A stretch of DNA of 64,000 nt from Mycolicibacterium novocastrense. GTDB lineage: Bacteria > Actinomycetota > Actinomycetes > Mycobacteriales > Mycobacteriaceae. A model generated the notes under the pieces. It was not told the origin of the DNA and made no database searches. It saw only the letters and a list, made by a program, of their open reading frames with translations. Made by a program: the position numbers and the translations under genes. Within the stretch, counting starts at the first letter, position 1, and the number at the start of each line of letters is the position of its first letter. The stretch covers positions 300,124 through 364,123 of the forward strand of contig NZ_BCTA01000026.1 of assembly GCF_001570485.1 (NCBI RefSeq), written 5' to 3'. Below are positions 36,831 through 47,354 of this stretch, one piece after another.

Positions 36831-37223
36831 ATGCCCGACGAGTTCAAGGTCGAGGTCGAGCTCGGCAGCGAGCAGCATCTCTCGTTCTGGGAGAAGCTGC
36901 GCACCCTCGACCTGGACAACGACGCGCGCGAGCGGCTCGGATCGCGGGTGACGGTGACCCGCGACGGCGACCGCATCCAGCTGTACATGGCCACCTTGGC
37001 CGACGCGCAGGAGGCCGAGCGCACGGTTCGCACGTTGGTGGCCGACGACGGCGTCGACGCGCAGTTCACGGTCAGCCGGTGGGACGCCGCGAGCCAGGAG
37101 TGGGTGGACCCGGTCAGCGGTGAAGAGGTGCCCGACGATGCGCCGGAGGTGCCGACTCCGGATCCGCGATACGTGATCCTCGAGGCGTACAAGCCGGAGT
37201 TCCTGCGCGACCTCGGCCTGTAA
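36831..37223 (+). CDS. Small acidic cytoplasmic protein, function unknown
   Basis: 130 residues, no signal or membrane segment. Recognisable pieces are FKVEVELGSEQHLSFWEKLR, GSRVTVTRDGDRIQLYM, the helix LADAQEAERTVRTLVADDG and the C-terminal PDPRYVILEAYKPEFLRDLG. I do not know the family. It looks like an alpha/beta domain conserved in actinobacteria. A GAAAGGA lies 6 bases before the ATG. It lies 16 bp after recR in the same direction, so it is probably co-transcribed with ybaB-recR. Confidence 0.7.
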   Translation: MPDEFKVEVELGSEQHLSFWEKLRTLDLDNDARERLGSRVTVTRDGDRIQLYMATLADAQEAERTVRTLVADDGVDAQFTVSRWDAASQEWVDPVSGEEVPDDAPEVPTPDPRYVILEAYKPEFLRDLGL

Positions 37224-37242
37224 CTTTCGCGAGGAAGTTGTC

Positions 37243-37959
37243 TCAGACGCGTCGGGGCGCGGCCAGGCGTTCGCGTCGCAACTGCTCCACCTCGTCGAGG
37301 TGCAGTGGCGGCAGGTCACCCACGACCCGGCTCAACAGGTGGTCGGCCAGCTCCGGATTGCGGGCCAGGCACGGTCCGTGCAGATAGGTGGCGATGACGC
37401 CGCCCTGCACCGCCCCGTCGAAACCGTCGCCGTCGCGATTCCCCGCACCCTTGATCACCTTGGCGAGGGGCCGCGCGTCTGCGCCGAGAACGGTCCCGCC
37501 GCGGTGGTTTTCGAATCCCGTCAGCCGCTGCGATAGGCCGGTAAGCAGCGGCTGGGACACCACCTCGCCGATCGTGCGCTTGTCCTGCGGTGAGGTTGTG
37601 ACATCGAGTAGGCCCACGCCGTCCACGCGTTCGCCCGACGAAGTCTCGTACCAGTGCCCCAGCACCTGGATGGCCGCGCAGATCGCCAGCACCGGCGCTC
37701 CCCGCGCCGCCGCCTGCTGTAAACCGGGATACCGCAGCAGGTGCTTGGTGGCCAGGCGCTGTGCATAGTCCTCGGCGCCCCCGAGCGTGTACAGGTCGAG
37801 CCCGGAAGGCACCGGGTCGTCCAACGTGATCTCCACGATCTCGGCGTCGAAACCCCGCAGCCGCAGGCGTTGTCGCAGCACGACGGAATTGCCCCCGTCA
37901 CCGTAGGTTCCCATCACGTCGGGCAGCACCAACCCGATGCGTACCGCCGACTCAGGCAT
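37243..37959 (-). CDS. gatD: Lipid II isoglutaminyl synthase glutaminase subunit GatD
   Basis: 238 residues. CobB/CobQ-like class I glutamine amidotransferase: nucleophile Cys in VLAICAAIQVLGHWYE and His in VIATYLHGPCLARNP. GatD supplies ammonia that MurT uses to amidate D-glutamate in the peptidoglycan stem, needed for proper cross-linking. The start overlaps the end of murT by 8 bp, so subunits are made together. Orthologue of Rv3713. Confidence 0.93.
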   Translation of the reverse strand: MPESAVRIGLVLPDVMGTYGDGGNSVVLRQRLRLRGFDAEIVEITLDDPVPSGLDLYTLGGAEDYAQRLATKHLLRYPGLQQAAARGAPVLAICAAIQVLGHWYETSSGERVDGVGLLDVTTSPQDKRTIGEVVSQPLLTGLSQRLTGFENHRGGTVLGADARPLAKVIKGAGNRDGDGFDGAVQGGVIATYLHGPCLARNPELADHLLSRVVGDLPPLHLDEVEQLRRERLAAPRRV

Positions 37960-39187
37960 CGGGAAGCCGCCTGTTCAGCTGCAGGAACGCGGTGTAGTTG
38001 GCGATCACCTCGACGTGCCCGGGCGGACATGACGCGATCGCGGCGAGCGTGTCGTGCACCAGCGTGTGCTCCACGCCCGCGTAGCCCAACCGCACCGCAA
38101 GATCGGTGCCGCGCTCACCGGCGGCCACCACGTGGGTGTCCTCGAAGTGCTCGAACCGGACGTCCCACAACCAGGACAGGTCTTCACCGTCGGGTACCTG
38201 GCCGTTGACCGAGATCACCACGCCCGCACCGTGTTTGTCGACCATCGACAACGCTTCCTGCCAGCCCGCCGGGTTCTTCGCCAGCAGCACCCGCGCGGTG
38301 TGCTCGCCGAGGCGCACGGTGCGGTAGCGCCCGGCGACCTCGTCGACACCCGACACCGCGGCCACCGCCGCCGCCGGGTCGGCGCCCATCGCGACCGCCG
38401 CCGCCACGGCCTGCGCGGCGTTGCCGCGGTTGACCGCACCGGGCAGCGACAGCGTCATCGGTAGCGAAAACCCGTCCGGCCCATAGATATTGGCGTCGTC
38501 GAACCACCAGTGCGGGCTGGGGCGCTTGAAATCGGTTCCGGTGGAACGCCAGTCGCGGCTGTTGCCGCCGTCGCGCAGGATGATCTCCCCGGATCGCGGA
38601 CAGCTCACCGAGTCGTTGGCCCAGCTGCCGCCCGCGGCCACCCACACCACATTGGGGCTGTCGTATGCGGCCGAGGTCATCAGCACGTCGTCACAGTTGG
38701 CGACCACGACGGCCGACGGATGACGAGCCAGTCCGGCGCGCAGGGTGCGCTCGATGTGGTTGATCTCGCCGACGCGGTCCAGCTGATCGCGGGACAGGTT
38801 CAGCAGCACGATCACCGCCGGTTCTACCGCTTCGGCCACATGTGGGACGTGCATCTCGTCGACCTCGAGGGCGGCCAGGGGCGCCTGCCGCGCACCGGCC
38901 AGCGCGGCCACCAGCCCGGCGTCCATGTTCGCGCCGGTGTCGTTGGTGGCGACCGGTCCGATCGTGCGCAGCGCCGCCGCGATCATCCTGGTCGTCGTCG
39001 ACTTGCCGTTGGTCCCGGTGACCACCACGGTGTCACGGCCCGCGCCGAGCTGGCGCAGCAGGGACTTGTCGAGCGCCAGCGCGACCAGCCCGCCGATCAT
39101 CGCCCCCGCACCGCGCCCGGTGACCCGCGACGCCCAGCGGGCGCCCGCACCGGCCGCGAGGGCGAGCCGTCCACGTGTCGTGACCAC
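37952..39187 (-). CDS. murT: Lipid II isoglutaminyl synthase ATPase subunit MurT
   Basis: 411 residues, GTG start. Mur ligase-like: Walker A VVTGTNGKSTTTRMIAAAL, LLNLSRDQLDRVGEI, ALGADPAAAVAAV-type hinge, and the C-terminal DUF1727 domain LWDVRFEHFEDTHVVAAGER. In the region that forms a Cys4 zinc ribbon in streptococcal MurT only a single SCPRSG Cys is evident, as I recall for mycobacterial MurT. It phosphorylates the D-Glu carboxylate of lipid II for amidation with GatD. Confidence 0.93.
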   Translation of the reverse strand: MVTTRGRLALAAGAGARWASRVTGRGAGAMIGGLVALALDKSLLRQLGAGRDTVVVTGTNGKSTTTRMIAAALRTIGPVATNDTGANMDAGLVAALAGARQAPLAALEVDEMHVPHVAEAVEPAVIVLLNLSRDQLDRVGEINHIERTLRAGLARHPSAVVVANCDDVLMTSAAYDSPNVVWVAAGGSWANDSVSCPRSGEIILRDGGNSRDWRSTGTDFKRPSPHWWFDDANIYGPDGFSLPMTLSLPGAVNRGNAAQAVAAAVAMGADPAAAVAAVSGVDEVAGRYRTVRLGEHTARVLLAKNPAGWQEALSMVDKHGAGVVISVNGQVPDGEDLSWLWDVRFEHFEDTHVVAAGERGTDLAVRLGYAGVEHTLVHDTLAAIASCPPGHVEVIANYTAFLQLNRRLPDA

Positions 39188-39270
39188 CCCGGCAGTTTAG
39201 GTAGCCGACACGCTGGCAGGCGATTCGGCGAGGTCCCGGCTTTGTCACACCACCGTGCGATCCTGACGAA

Positions 39271-40311
39271 GTGGGCCCAATGGACGCCGGAGGTCACCGG
39301 CCGAGCGGCTCTGACGCCGAGAATCGGCCCCGCTGGGGCCGGCCGGCCGAGCATGCCGGAGAAGGCTGGGCGGTCGTCGACGTGGAGACCTCGGGCTTCC
39401 GGCCGGGCCAGGCCCGCATCGTCAGCATCGCCGCGCTTGCCCTCGGCGACGACGGCAACGTCGAACAGAGCCTGTACACGCTGCTGAACCCCGGCGTCGA
39501 TCCCGGCCCGACGCATGTGCACGGTCTGACCGCCGACATGTTGGAGGGCCAACCCACCTTCGGCGACATCGTCGACCACCTCGTCGAGTTGCTCGACGGC
39601 CGCACGCTGGTCGCGCACAACGTCGGCTTCGATTACTCGTTCCTGGCCGCCGAAACCGAATTGGTCAACCGCGAGCTGCCCACCGACACCGTGATGTGCA
39701 CCGTCGAACTGGCGCGCAGGCTGGACCTGGGCACCGAGAACCTGCGGCTCGAAACGCTCGCCGCGAACTGGGGCATCAGCCAGATCCGGCCGCACGACGC
39801 CCTCGACGACGCGCTGGTGCTCGCCCAGATCCTCAAGCCGGCGCTGGTACGCGCGCGGGAACGCCGGGTCTGGCTCCCCGTGCACCCGGTATCGCGAAGA
39901 CGCTGGCCCAACGGTGTCGTCACCCACGACGAGCTGCGTCCACTCAAGGCGGTGGCCTCCCGCCTGCCGTGTCCTTACCTCAATCCCGGCCGATACATCA
40001 GCGGGCGACCGCTGGTGCAGGGCATGCGGATCGCGCTGTCCGCCGAGGTCGAATGCACCCACGAAGAGCTCATCGAGCGGATCCTGCACGCCGGGCTGGC
40101 CTACACCGACACCGTCGACGCCGAGACCTCGCTGGTGCTCTGCAACGACGCCCAGCCGGCCCAGGGCAAGGGCTATCACGCCGGGGAGCTGGGTGTCCCG
40201 CTGGTCAGCGACGCGGAGTTCATGCGCGCGATCGACAGCGTCGTCGGCGGTACCGGCGTCGAAGAGTTCACCGACACCACGCTCGCCGGCGACCAGTTCG
40301 CACTGTTCTGA
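39271..40311 (+). CDS. DnaQ-like 3'-5' exonuclease with C-terminal BRCT domain
   Basis: 346 residues, GTG start (ATG at 39280 is an alternative). DEDDh exonuclease ~30-200: AVVDVETSGFRPG (ExoI), HNVGFDYSFLA (ExoII) and HDALDDALVLAQIL (ExoIII with the catalytic His). The C-terminal ~100 residues (QGMRIALSAEVECTHEELIE, LVCNDAQ-like region) form a BRCT domain. Orthologue of Rv3711c by position. A repair or proofreading role is likely, although the polymerase's own PHP domain is the main proofreader in mycobacteria. Confidence 0.88.
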   Translation: MGPMDAGGHRPSGSDAENRPRWGRPAEHAGEGWAVVDVETSGFRPGQARIVSIAALALGDDGNVEQSLYTLLNPGVDPGPTHVHGLTADMLEGQPTFGDIVDHLVELLDGRTLVAHNVGFDYSFLAAETELVNRELPTDTVMCTVELARRLDLGTENLRLETLAANWGISQIRPHDALDDALVLAQILKPALVRARERRVWLPVHPVSRRRWPNGVVTHDELRPLKAVASRLPCPYLNPGRYISGRPLVQGMRIALSAEVECTHEELIERILHAGLAYTDTVDAETSLVLCNDAQPAQGKGYHAGELGVPLVSDAEFMRAIDSVVGGTGVEEFTDTTLAGDQFALF

Positions 40312-40617
40312 ATGGCAGACCATCGCATCGTCCTGGTGGACGTCGCCACTGCGTCGGCGCTCGCGCAGGTGCTGCCGGTGCTGCTGCTCACGCTCACCGT
40401 CGAGCTGAGGCGGACCCAGCTGCACCGGACCCAGCCGCGACTGCTGCTCGGCGGCTTGTTCGTGATATTCGGTGTCGTCGAGACGGTCCTTGTGATCTCG
40501 ATCGACGGTTCGCTGATCCCGTTCCAGTGGTTCGATCTGGTGTCCGCGCTGGCGATCCTGGGTCTTCTCGCGGTCATCTTCTGGATGTCGCTCGTCGACT
40601 CACCCCGACGCGAGTGA
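40312..40617 (+). CDS. Small membrane protein, function unknown
   Basis: 101 residues. Two to three membrane segments (ASALAQVLPVLLLTLTV, LLLGGLFVIFGVVETVLVIS, LVSALAILGLLAVIFWMSL). The ATG follows the exonuclease TGA with no gap, so expression is coupled. Its stop is 3 bp from the leuA stop on the other strand. No family recognised. Confidence 0.65.
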   Translation: MADHRIVLVDVATASALAQVLPVLLLTLTVELRRTQLHRTQPRLLLGGLFVIFGVVETVLVISIDGSLIPFQWFDLVSALAILGLLAVIFWMSLVDSPRRE

Positions 40618-40620
40618 GGG

Positions 40621-42606
<1,986 letters not shown>

Positions 42607-43254
42607 CTAGACCTGCGAGTCGGGGAACGCGATCACCGACAGGAACCGAATCGGCAATTCGATCAGGTCCACCGGCCCGTGTGCGCCCTCCCCGTCGAAC
42701 TGCAGCGAGTCACCGGGATGGAGCCGGTACACCGACCGGCTGTGGCTGTAGTCCATGACCCCTTCGAGGACGTAGATGAACTCGGTGCCGGGGTGCTGGA
42801 ACAGGGGGTAGGTCTGGCTCTTCTCCGACAGCGTGACCTGCAGGCATTCCAGTCGCTTGTGTTCGCCGCGCAGCGAGCCGAGCAGCTGGTACTCGTGACC
42901 CTCGCGGGTGCCCTCGCGCACGATGCGCGCACCGGTGCCCGCCTTGACGAAGGCGGCGGGCCGCTCGACGTCGGCGCCGCGGAACAGGCTGGTGACGGGG
43001 ACGTCGAAGCCCGTCGCCAGCAGCGCGAGCGTGCTCAGGCTGCAGGACGTCTGGGCGTTCTCGATCTTGCTCATCATCGCCTTGGAGATGCCGATCCGCG
43101 CGGCCATCTCGGCGACCGTCAAACCCTGCTGCAGGCGGAGCCGCCGGACGTTGCGCCCGATCGCCGCCTCGATCTCGAGCTCGGAGACAGGCGCCTGCGG
43201 ATCGCGGTCGCGGGCGGTGCCGGATCTGTTGCGGAGCAGCGGTACGTCAGTCAT
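42607..43254 (-). CDS. XRE-cupin transcriptional regulator
   Basis: 215 residues. Helix-turn-helix at ~28-85: IGRNVRRLRLQQGLTVAEMA, then GISKAMMSKIENAQTSCSL. Cupin domain ~140-210: FQHPGTEFIYVLEGVMDYSH and YRLHPGDSLQFDGEGAHGP with the metal-ligand His/Glu pattern. Such regulators often sense the small molecule handled by neighbouring enzymes. It is the last gene of a same-strand run starting at amt and probably regulates this nitrogen island. Confidence 0.9.
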   Translation of the reverse strand: MTDVPLLRNRSGTARDRDPQAPVSELEIEAAIGRNVRRLRLQQGLTVAEMAARIGISKAMMSKIENAQTSCSLSTLALLATGFDVPVTSLFRGADVERPAAFVKAGTGARIVREGTREGHEYQLLGSLRGEHKRLECLQVTLSEKSQTYPLFQHPGTEFIYVLEGVMDYSHSRSVYRLHPGDSLQFDGEGAHGPVDLIELPIRFLSVIAFPDSQV

Positions 43255-43269
43255 GTCTACTGTCAGGAA

Positions 43270-44463
43270 TCATCGCATCTGGCCCGCGCCCACATACGGA
43301 TGCGGGCTCGTCAGCAGGTCGCCGTCGACAAAGCGCGACAGCCGGAAGTCGGTCTCGGGGATGCGCGGGTCGCTGCTGCGCCCGTCGACGACCAGGTCGG
43401 CGATGAGCCGGCCGACGGCGGGCGCGATCTTGAAGCCGTGTCCGCTGAAGCCGGCCGCCACCAGCACGCCGTCGATTGCGGTGGCGCTGATCACCGGGTT
43501 CCAGTCCGGGGTGGCGTCATAACAGCCTGCGTAGCTGCCCGTGATCGCCGCATCGGTGAACCCGGGGAACCGGGTGCCGACCCGTTCGACGGTCAGGTCG
43601 ACGAACGACTCGGTTGCGCGGTTGGAGTACGCGTCGGGGTCGGCGTTCTCGGGTTCGGACAGGTCGCTGTTGCCGAACAGGATCTCGCCGCCCAGTTCCG
43701 GGCGTACGTACTGCAGCGAGACCAGGTCGGAGAACACGGGCACCGGTCCGACATCCACGCCGGGGGAGATCAGCACGATCTGCTCGCGCACCACCCTGAT
43801 GGGTACGTCGATGCCGTACGGCGCGAGGAACGGTTGCGTCCACACGCCGGTGGCGACGACGACGGTGCGCGCCCAGACCATGTCGCCGTCGGCGGTGCGG
43901 ACACCGGTGACGCGGTCGCCGTCGAGCACGAGTTCGGTTGCGGCCGTGCCCTGCCGGATCCGCACACCCGCGGCGCGCGCCGAAACCGCGAACGCCTGCG
44001 CGGTCTGGTACGCGTCGCCGTAGCCGCCGCGCGGCTCCCATCCGAAGACGGCGAACGGTGACAGGTCGGCCCACGGCCACATCCGCGCGACCTCGTCGAC
44101 GTCGATCTCCTCGGTCTGCACGCCGACGGACCGTTGTGCGGCAAGGCTTTTACGCAGCGCGTCGACGTCCTGTGGGCCGACGCCGACGACGTAGCCGGTC
44201 TGGCGGAAGCCGATGTCGAGCGCCTGGTCCCCCAGAAACTGCTGAGGCTTCTCGAACACCTCCAGCCCGACGGCGGCCATCGCCGCCAGCGAGCTCACCC
44301 CGTAATGGCAGCGGACGATGCCACTCGACTTGCCGGTCATGCCCGATGCGACGGTGTTACGTTCCAGCAGAACGACATCGGTGATTCCGCGTTGACTCAG
44401 CGCCCATGCCGCGGCGGCGCCCTCGATGCCGCCGCCGATGATCACGACGTCCGCAGTGGTCAC
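43270..44463 (-). CDS. FAD-dependent oxidoreductase, sarcosine oxidase beta/DadA-like
   Basis: 397 residues from GTG 44463, overlapping the upstream gene's stop as GTGA. Dinucleotide-binding VVIIGGGIEGAAAAWAL, then SSGIVRCHYGVSS, typical of SoxB and N-methylglutamate dehydrogenase alpha-type subunits, and the C-terminal FAD block VAAGFSGHGFKIAPAVGRLI. Secondary amines such as sarcosine, dimethylglycine or N-methylglutamate are the usual substrates. Directly downstream of three split glutamate-synthase-like subunits, it would suit N-methylglutamate oxidation. Partner subunits (SoxA/D/G) are absent, so it would act as a single chain. Confidence 0.88.
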   Translation of the reverse strand: MTTADVVIIGGGIEGAAAAWALSQRGITDVVLLERNTVASGMTGKSSGIVRCHYGVSSLAAMAAVGLEVFEKPQQFLGDQALDIGFRQTGYVVGVGPQDVDALRKSLAAQRSVGVQTEEIDVDEVARMWPWADLSPFAVFGWEPRGGYGDAYQTAQAFAVSARAAGVRIRQGTAATELVLDGDRVTGVRTADGDMVWARTVVVATGVWTQPFLAPYGIDVPIRVVREQIVLISPGVDVGPVPVFSDLVSLQYVRPELGGEILFGNSDLSEPENADPDAYSNRATESFVDLTVERVGTRFPGFTDAAITGSYAGCYDATPDWNPVISATAIDGVLVAAGFSGHGFKIAPAVGRLIADLVVDGRSSDPRIPETDFRLSRFVDGDLLTSPHPYVGAGQMR

Positions 44464-45767
44464 GTGCCGGGGATCCAATTCGTGCCCGCGAGCGGGACGC
44501 GCGCCATCGCGGCCGCCTCGATCGTGACCGCGACCAGGTCTTCGGGCTCGAGATGACACACGTGGGACTTACCGCAGGCCCGGGCGATGGTCTGGGCCTC
44601 CATCGTCAGCACCCGCAGGTAATTGGCCAATCGGCGACCGCCTTCGACCGGATCGAATCGCGCCGCCAACTCCGGGTCCTGCGTGCTGATGCCCGCGGGA
44701 TCGGTACCGTCCTGGAAGTCGTCGAAGAAACCCGCTGCGCTACCGAGCTTCTCGTACTCGGCGGCGTAGCGAGGATGGTTGTCGCCCAACGCGATCAGCG
44801 CCGCCGTGCCGATGGCGACGGCGTCGGCGCCCAGCGCCAGGGCCTTGGCGACGTCGGCGCCCGTGCGGATGCCGCCCGAGACGATCAGTTGCACTCGCCG
44901 ATGCACGCCGAGTTCCTGCAGCGCGCGCACCGCCTCCGGTACGGCGGCCAGCGTCGGGATGCCGACGTGTTCGATGAACACCTCCTGGGTGGCCGCGGTG
45001 CCGCCCTGCATACCGTCGACGACGACCACGTCGGCGCCGGCGTGCACCGCGAGTTTCACGTCGTAGTAGGTGCGAGTGGCGCCGATCTTGACGTAGATCG
45101 GCTTCTCCCAGTCGGTGAGCTCACGCAACTCGTTGATCTTGATGGTCAGGTCGTCCGGGCCGGTCCAGTCCGGATGCCTGCACGCCGAACGCTGGTCGAT
45201 ACCCTCGGGCAGCGTGCGCATCGCCGCGACGCGCGGCGAGATCTTGTGCCCCAACAACATTCCGCCACCGCCGGGTTTGGCCCCCTGGCCGAGCACCACC
45301 TCGATCGCGTCGGCCTTGCGCAGGTCGTCGGGATTCATCCCGTATCGCGACGGAAGATACTGATAGACCAGGTACTTGCTCTGGCCGCGTTCCTCGGGGG
45401 TCATGCCGCCGTCACCGGTGGTCGTCGAGGTGCCGACCTCGCTGGCGCCACGTCCGAGGGCCTCCTTGGCCGGCCCGCTCAACGCGCCGAACGACATTCC
45501 TGCGATCGTGACCGGAATATCGAGGTGCAACGGATGTTTGGCGTGGCGGTCGCCGAGAACCACATCGGTGGCGCACCTCTCGCGATATCCCTCCAGTGGA
45601 TAACGCGACATCGACGCCCCGAGGAAGAGGAGGTCGTCGAAGTGCGGCAGCGGCCGCTTGGCGCCCCAGCCGCGGATGTCGTAGATGCCGGTTTCGGCCG
45701 CGCGTTGAATGGCGGCGATGGTGGTGCGGTCGAAGGTTGCGGATTCGCGGAGGGCCCAGGGGTTCAT
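44460..45767 (-). CDS. FMN-binding glutamate synthase-like subunit (MgsC/GlxD type)
   Basis: 435 residues. Barrel domain of glutamate synthase: TIAGMSFGALSGPAKEALGR, VLGQGAKPGGGGMLLGHKIS, IYVKIGATRTYYDVKLAVHA, GADVVVVDGMQGGTAATQEV and LIVSGGIRTGADVAKALALG. The length matches MgsC of N-methylglutamate synthase and GlxD of rhizobia. The ATG shares one base with the preceding stop (TGATG), linking it to the GXGXG subunit. It would add ammonia or a methylamine-derived amino group to 2-oxoglutarate-like acceptors with FMN; no 3Fe-4S Cys cluster is obvious. Confidence 0.9.
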   Translation of the reverse strand: MNPWALRESATFDRTTIAAIQRAAETGIYDIRGWGAKRPLPHFDDLLFLGASMSRYPLEGYRERCATDVVLGDRHAKHPLHLDIPVTIAGMSFGALSGPAKEALGRGASEVGTSTTTGDGGMTPEERGQSKYLVYQYLPSRYGMNPDDLRKADAIEVVLGQGAKPGGGGMLLGHKISPRVAAMRTLPEGIDQRSACRHPDWTGPDDLTIKINELRELTDWEKPIYVKIGATRTYYDVKLAVHAGADVVVVDGMQGGTAATQEVFIEHVGIPTLAAVPEAVRALQELGVHRRVQLIVSGGIRTGADVAKALALGADAVAIGTAALIALGDNHPRYAAEYEKLGSAAGFFDDFQDGTDPAGISTQDPELAARFDPVEGGRRLANYLRVLTMEAQTIARACGKSHVCHLEPEDLVAVTIEAAAMARVPLAGTNWIPGT

Positions 45768-46480
45768 CAGTAGCTCGATGCGTTGTCGATGTGGAAGTGG
45801 TAGAGGGACCGCGCCGACCCGTAGCGGGTGTACGCGTGCGTGTCATCGTCGAATCCCGCGGCCGCCAACAGTTCCCGCAGCTCCCGATGGTGTTCGGGCT
45901 GCATCGGTTTGGCGATGCAGTCGGCACCCAGCGACGCGACCTCGCCGCGCACGTAGATCCGGGCCTCGTAGATCGAGTCCCCGAGCGCTTCGCCGGTGTT
46001 CCCGCGCACGACGAGGCGACCCGCCTGCGCCATGAACGCGCTCATGTGGCCGATGTCCCCGCCCACGACGATGTCCACTCCTTTCATCGAGATGCCGCAC
46101 CGTGCCGCGGCGTTGCCGTCGATGACCAGCAGGCCGCCGTGGGCCGTCGCACCCGCCGACTGGGACGCGTTGCCCTTGACGCGGACGACGCCGCTCATCA
46201 TGTTCTCGGCGACGCCGGTGCCCGCATTGCCGTTGATGGTCACCTCGGCCCGCTGGTTCATGCCCGCGGCGTAGTAGCCGACGTGACCGTCGATGGTGAC
46301 CCGAACGCGCGCGTCGATGCCGACCGCGACGTTGTGTGCGCCTGCGGGATTGGCGATCACGAAGTCACCGGACAGCCCCGGCGCATGCAGGGCCGCGTTG
46401 ACTTTGCGCAGGGGAGTGGTGGCCAGGTCGTACGCGATGGCCGATGAGGGCTTGCCCGAAGAGCATGTCAGCGTGTCCAT
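45767..46480 (-). CDS. Glutamate synthase alpha-domain-like subunit (MgsB/GlxC type, GXGXG)
   Basis: 237 residues from ATG 46480. A right-handed beta-helix of GXG repeats: VTIDGHVGYYAAGMNQ, ITINGNAGTGVAENMMSG-like turn, VRVKGNASQSAGATAHGG, VVGGDIGHMSAFMAQAG and VVRGNTGEALGDSI. It is the structural domain that in GltB connects glutaminase and synthase sites, here a separate chain. It overlaps the amidotransferase gene by 13 bp and the MgsC-like gene by 1 bp. Confidence 0.9.
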   Translation of the reverse strand: MDTLTCSSGKPSSAIAYDLATTPLRKVNAALHAPGLSGDFVIANPAGAHNVAVGIDARVRVTIDGHVGYYAAGMNQRAEVTINGNAGTGVAENMMSGVVRVKGNASQSAGATAHGGLLVIDGNAAARCGISMKGVDIVVGGDIGHMSAFMAQAGRLVVRGNTGEALGDSIYEARIYVRGEVASLGADCIAKPMQPEHHRELRELLAAAGFDDDTHAYTRYGSARSLYHFHIDNASSY

Positions 46481-47340
46481 GCGTAGACCACCTCCGGTTC
46501 GGGCTCGAAGATCTTGGCGGCGCCGACGCCGGGAAGGCCGGCCAGTGCGCGGTATTCGCTCGCCATCGCCACCCAGTCGGCGGTCTCGGCGATGACGGCG
46601 GGCTTGCACGCGATCGCATCGCGCACCACCGCAAACGAATCGCGGTTGGACACCAGCAGCGTGTAGAAGCCGTCGAATTTCGCACACAGTTCCTTCAGCG
46701 CGGTCTGCACGTCGCAACCCGCCGCGAGCCGGTGCGCGACGAACCGGGCTCCGACCTCGGTGTCGTTCTCACTGTCGAAACGCACTCCGGCAGCGCGCAG
46801 TTCGCGGCGGATGGTGGCGTAGTTGGCGAACGACCCGTTGTGTACCAGGCACTGCTCGGGCCCGACCGCGTACGGGTGGCATCCAGCGGGTGTCACGGCC
46901 GATTCGGTCGCCATCCGGGTGTGGCCGACGCCCTGCCAGCCCTGCGCCTTGGCCAGGTTCCAGTTCTCGGTCAGCGTTCGTGGGTGACCCACCCCCTTGA
47001 GCACCGCGAGGTCGGTGCCGAACCCGGCGACCAGCGCATCGGGGTAGGCGGTCCGCACGGCGTCGTGCAGCGTCTCGGTCGGCACCTTCGCAGTGACCAG
47101 GTACGTCGCGTCATACCGCGTCACCGTGACATCGAAACCGATGGCCTCCGCGGTCGGTTCGGTCCCCAGAACGGAGACACAACTCGTGCCGGGCGGCGCC
47201 AACGCCGGATCGCCGTAGACCGCGATTCCCGCGGAGTCCGAACCGCGGTCGCCCATTTCGCACAGCATGTCGGTGAGCAGTTCACCCAGCCGGGGATACA
47301 GGTCGGGGTTTCGCAGATGCAGGCCCACGATTCCGCACAT
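46468..47340 (-). CDS. Class II glutamine amidotransferase subunit (MgsA/GlxB type)
   Basis: 290 residues from ATG 47340. The N-terminal MCGIVGLHLRN exposes Cys2 as nucleophile after Met removal, followed by MGDRGSDSAGIAVYG, GVGHTRMATESAV and CLVHNGSFANYATIRREL, typical of Ntn-type glutaminase domains of GltB, PurF and GlmS. As a free subunit it matches MgsA and GlxB. It would release ammonia, or process gamma-glutamylmethylamide, for the adjacent synthase subunits. It starts 14 bp after the glnT stop. Confidence 0.9.
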   Translation of the reverse strand: MCGIVGLHLRNPDLYPRLGELLTDMLCEMGDRGSDSAGIAVYGDPALAPPGTSCVSVLGTEPTAEAIGFDVTVTRYDATYLVTAKVPTETLHDAVRTAYPDALVAGFGTDLAVLKGVGHPRTLTENWNLAKAQGWQGVGHTRMATESAVTPAGCHPYAVGPEQCLVHNGSFANYATIRRELRAAGVRFDSENDTEVGARFVAHRLAAGCDVQTALKELCAKFDGFYTLLVSNRDSFAVVRDAIACKPAVIAETADWVAMASEYRALAGLPGVGAAKIFEPEPEVVYAWTR

Positions 47341-47354
47341 CGTCAGGCTCCTCC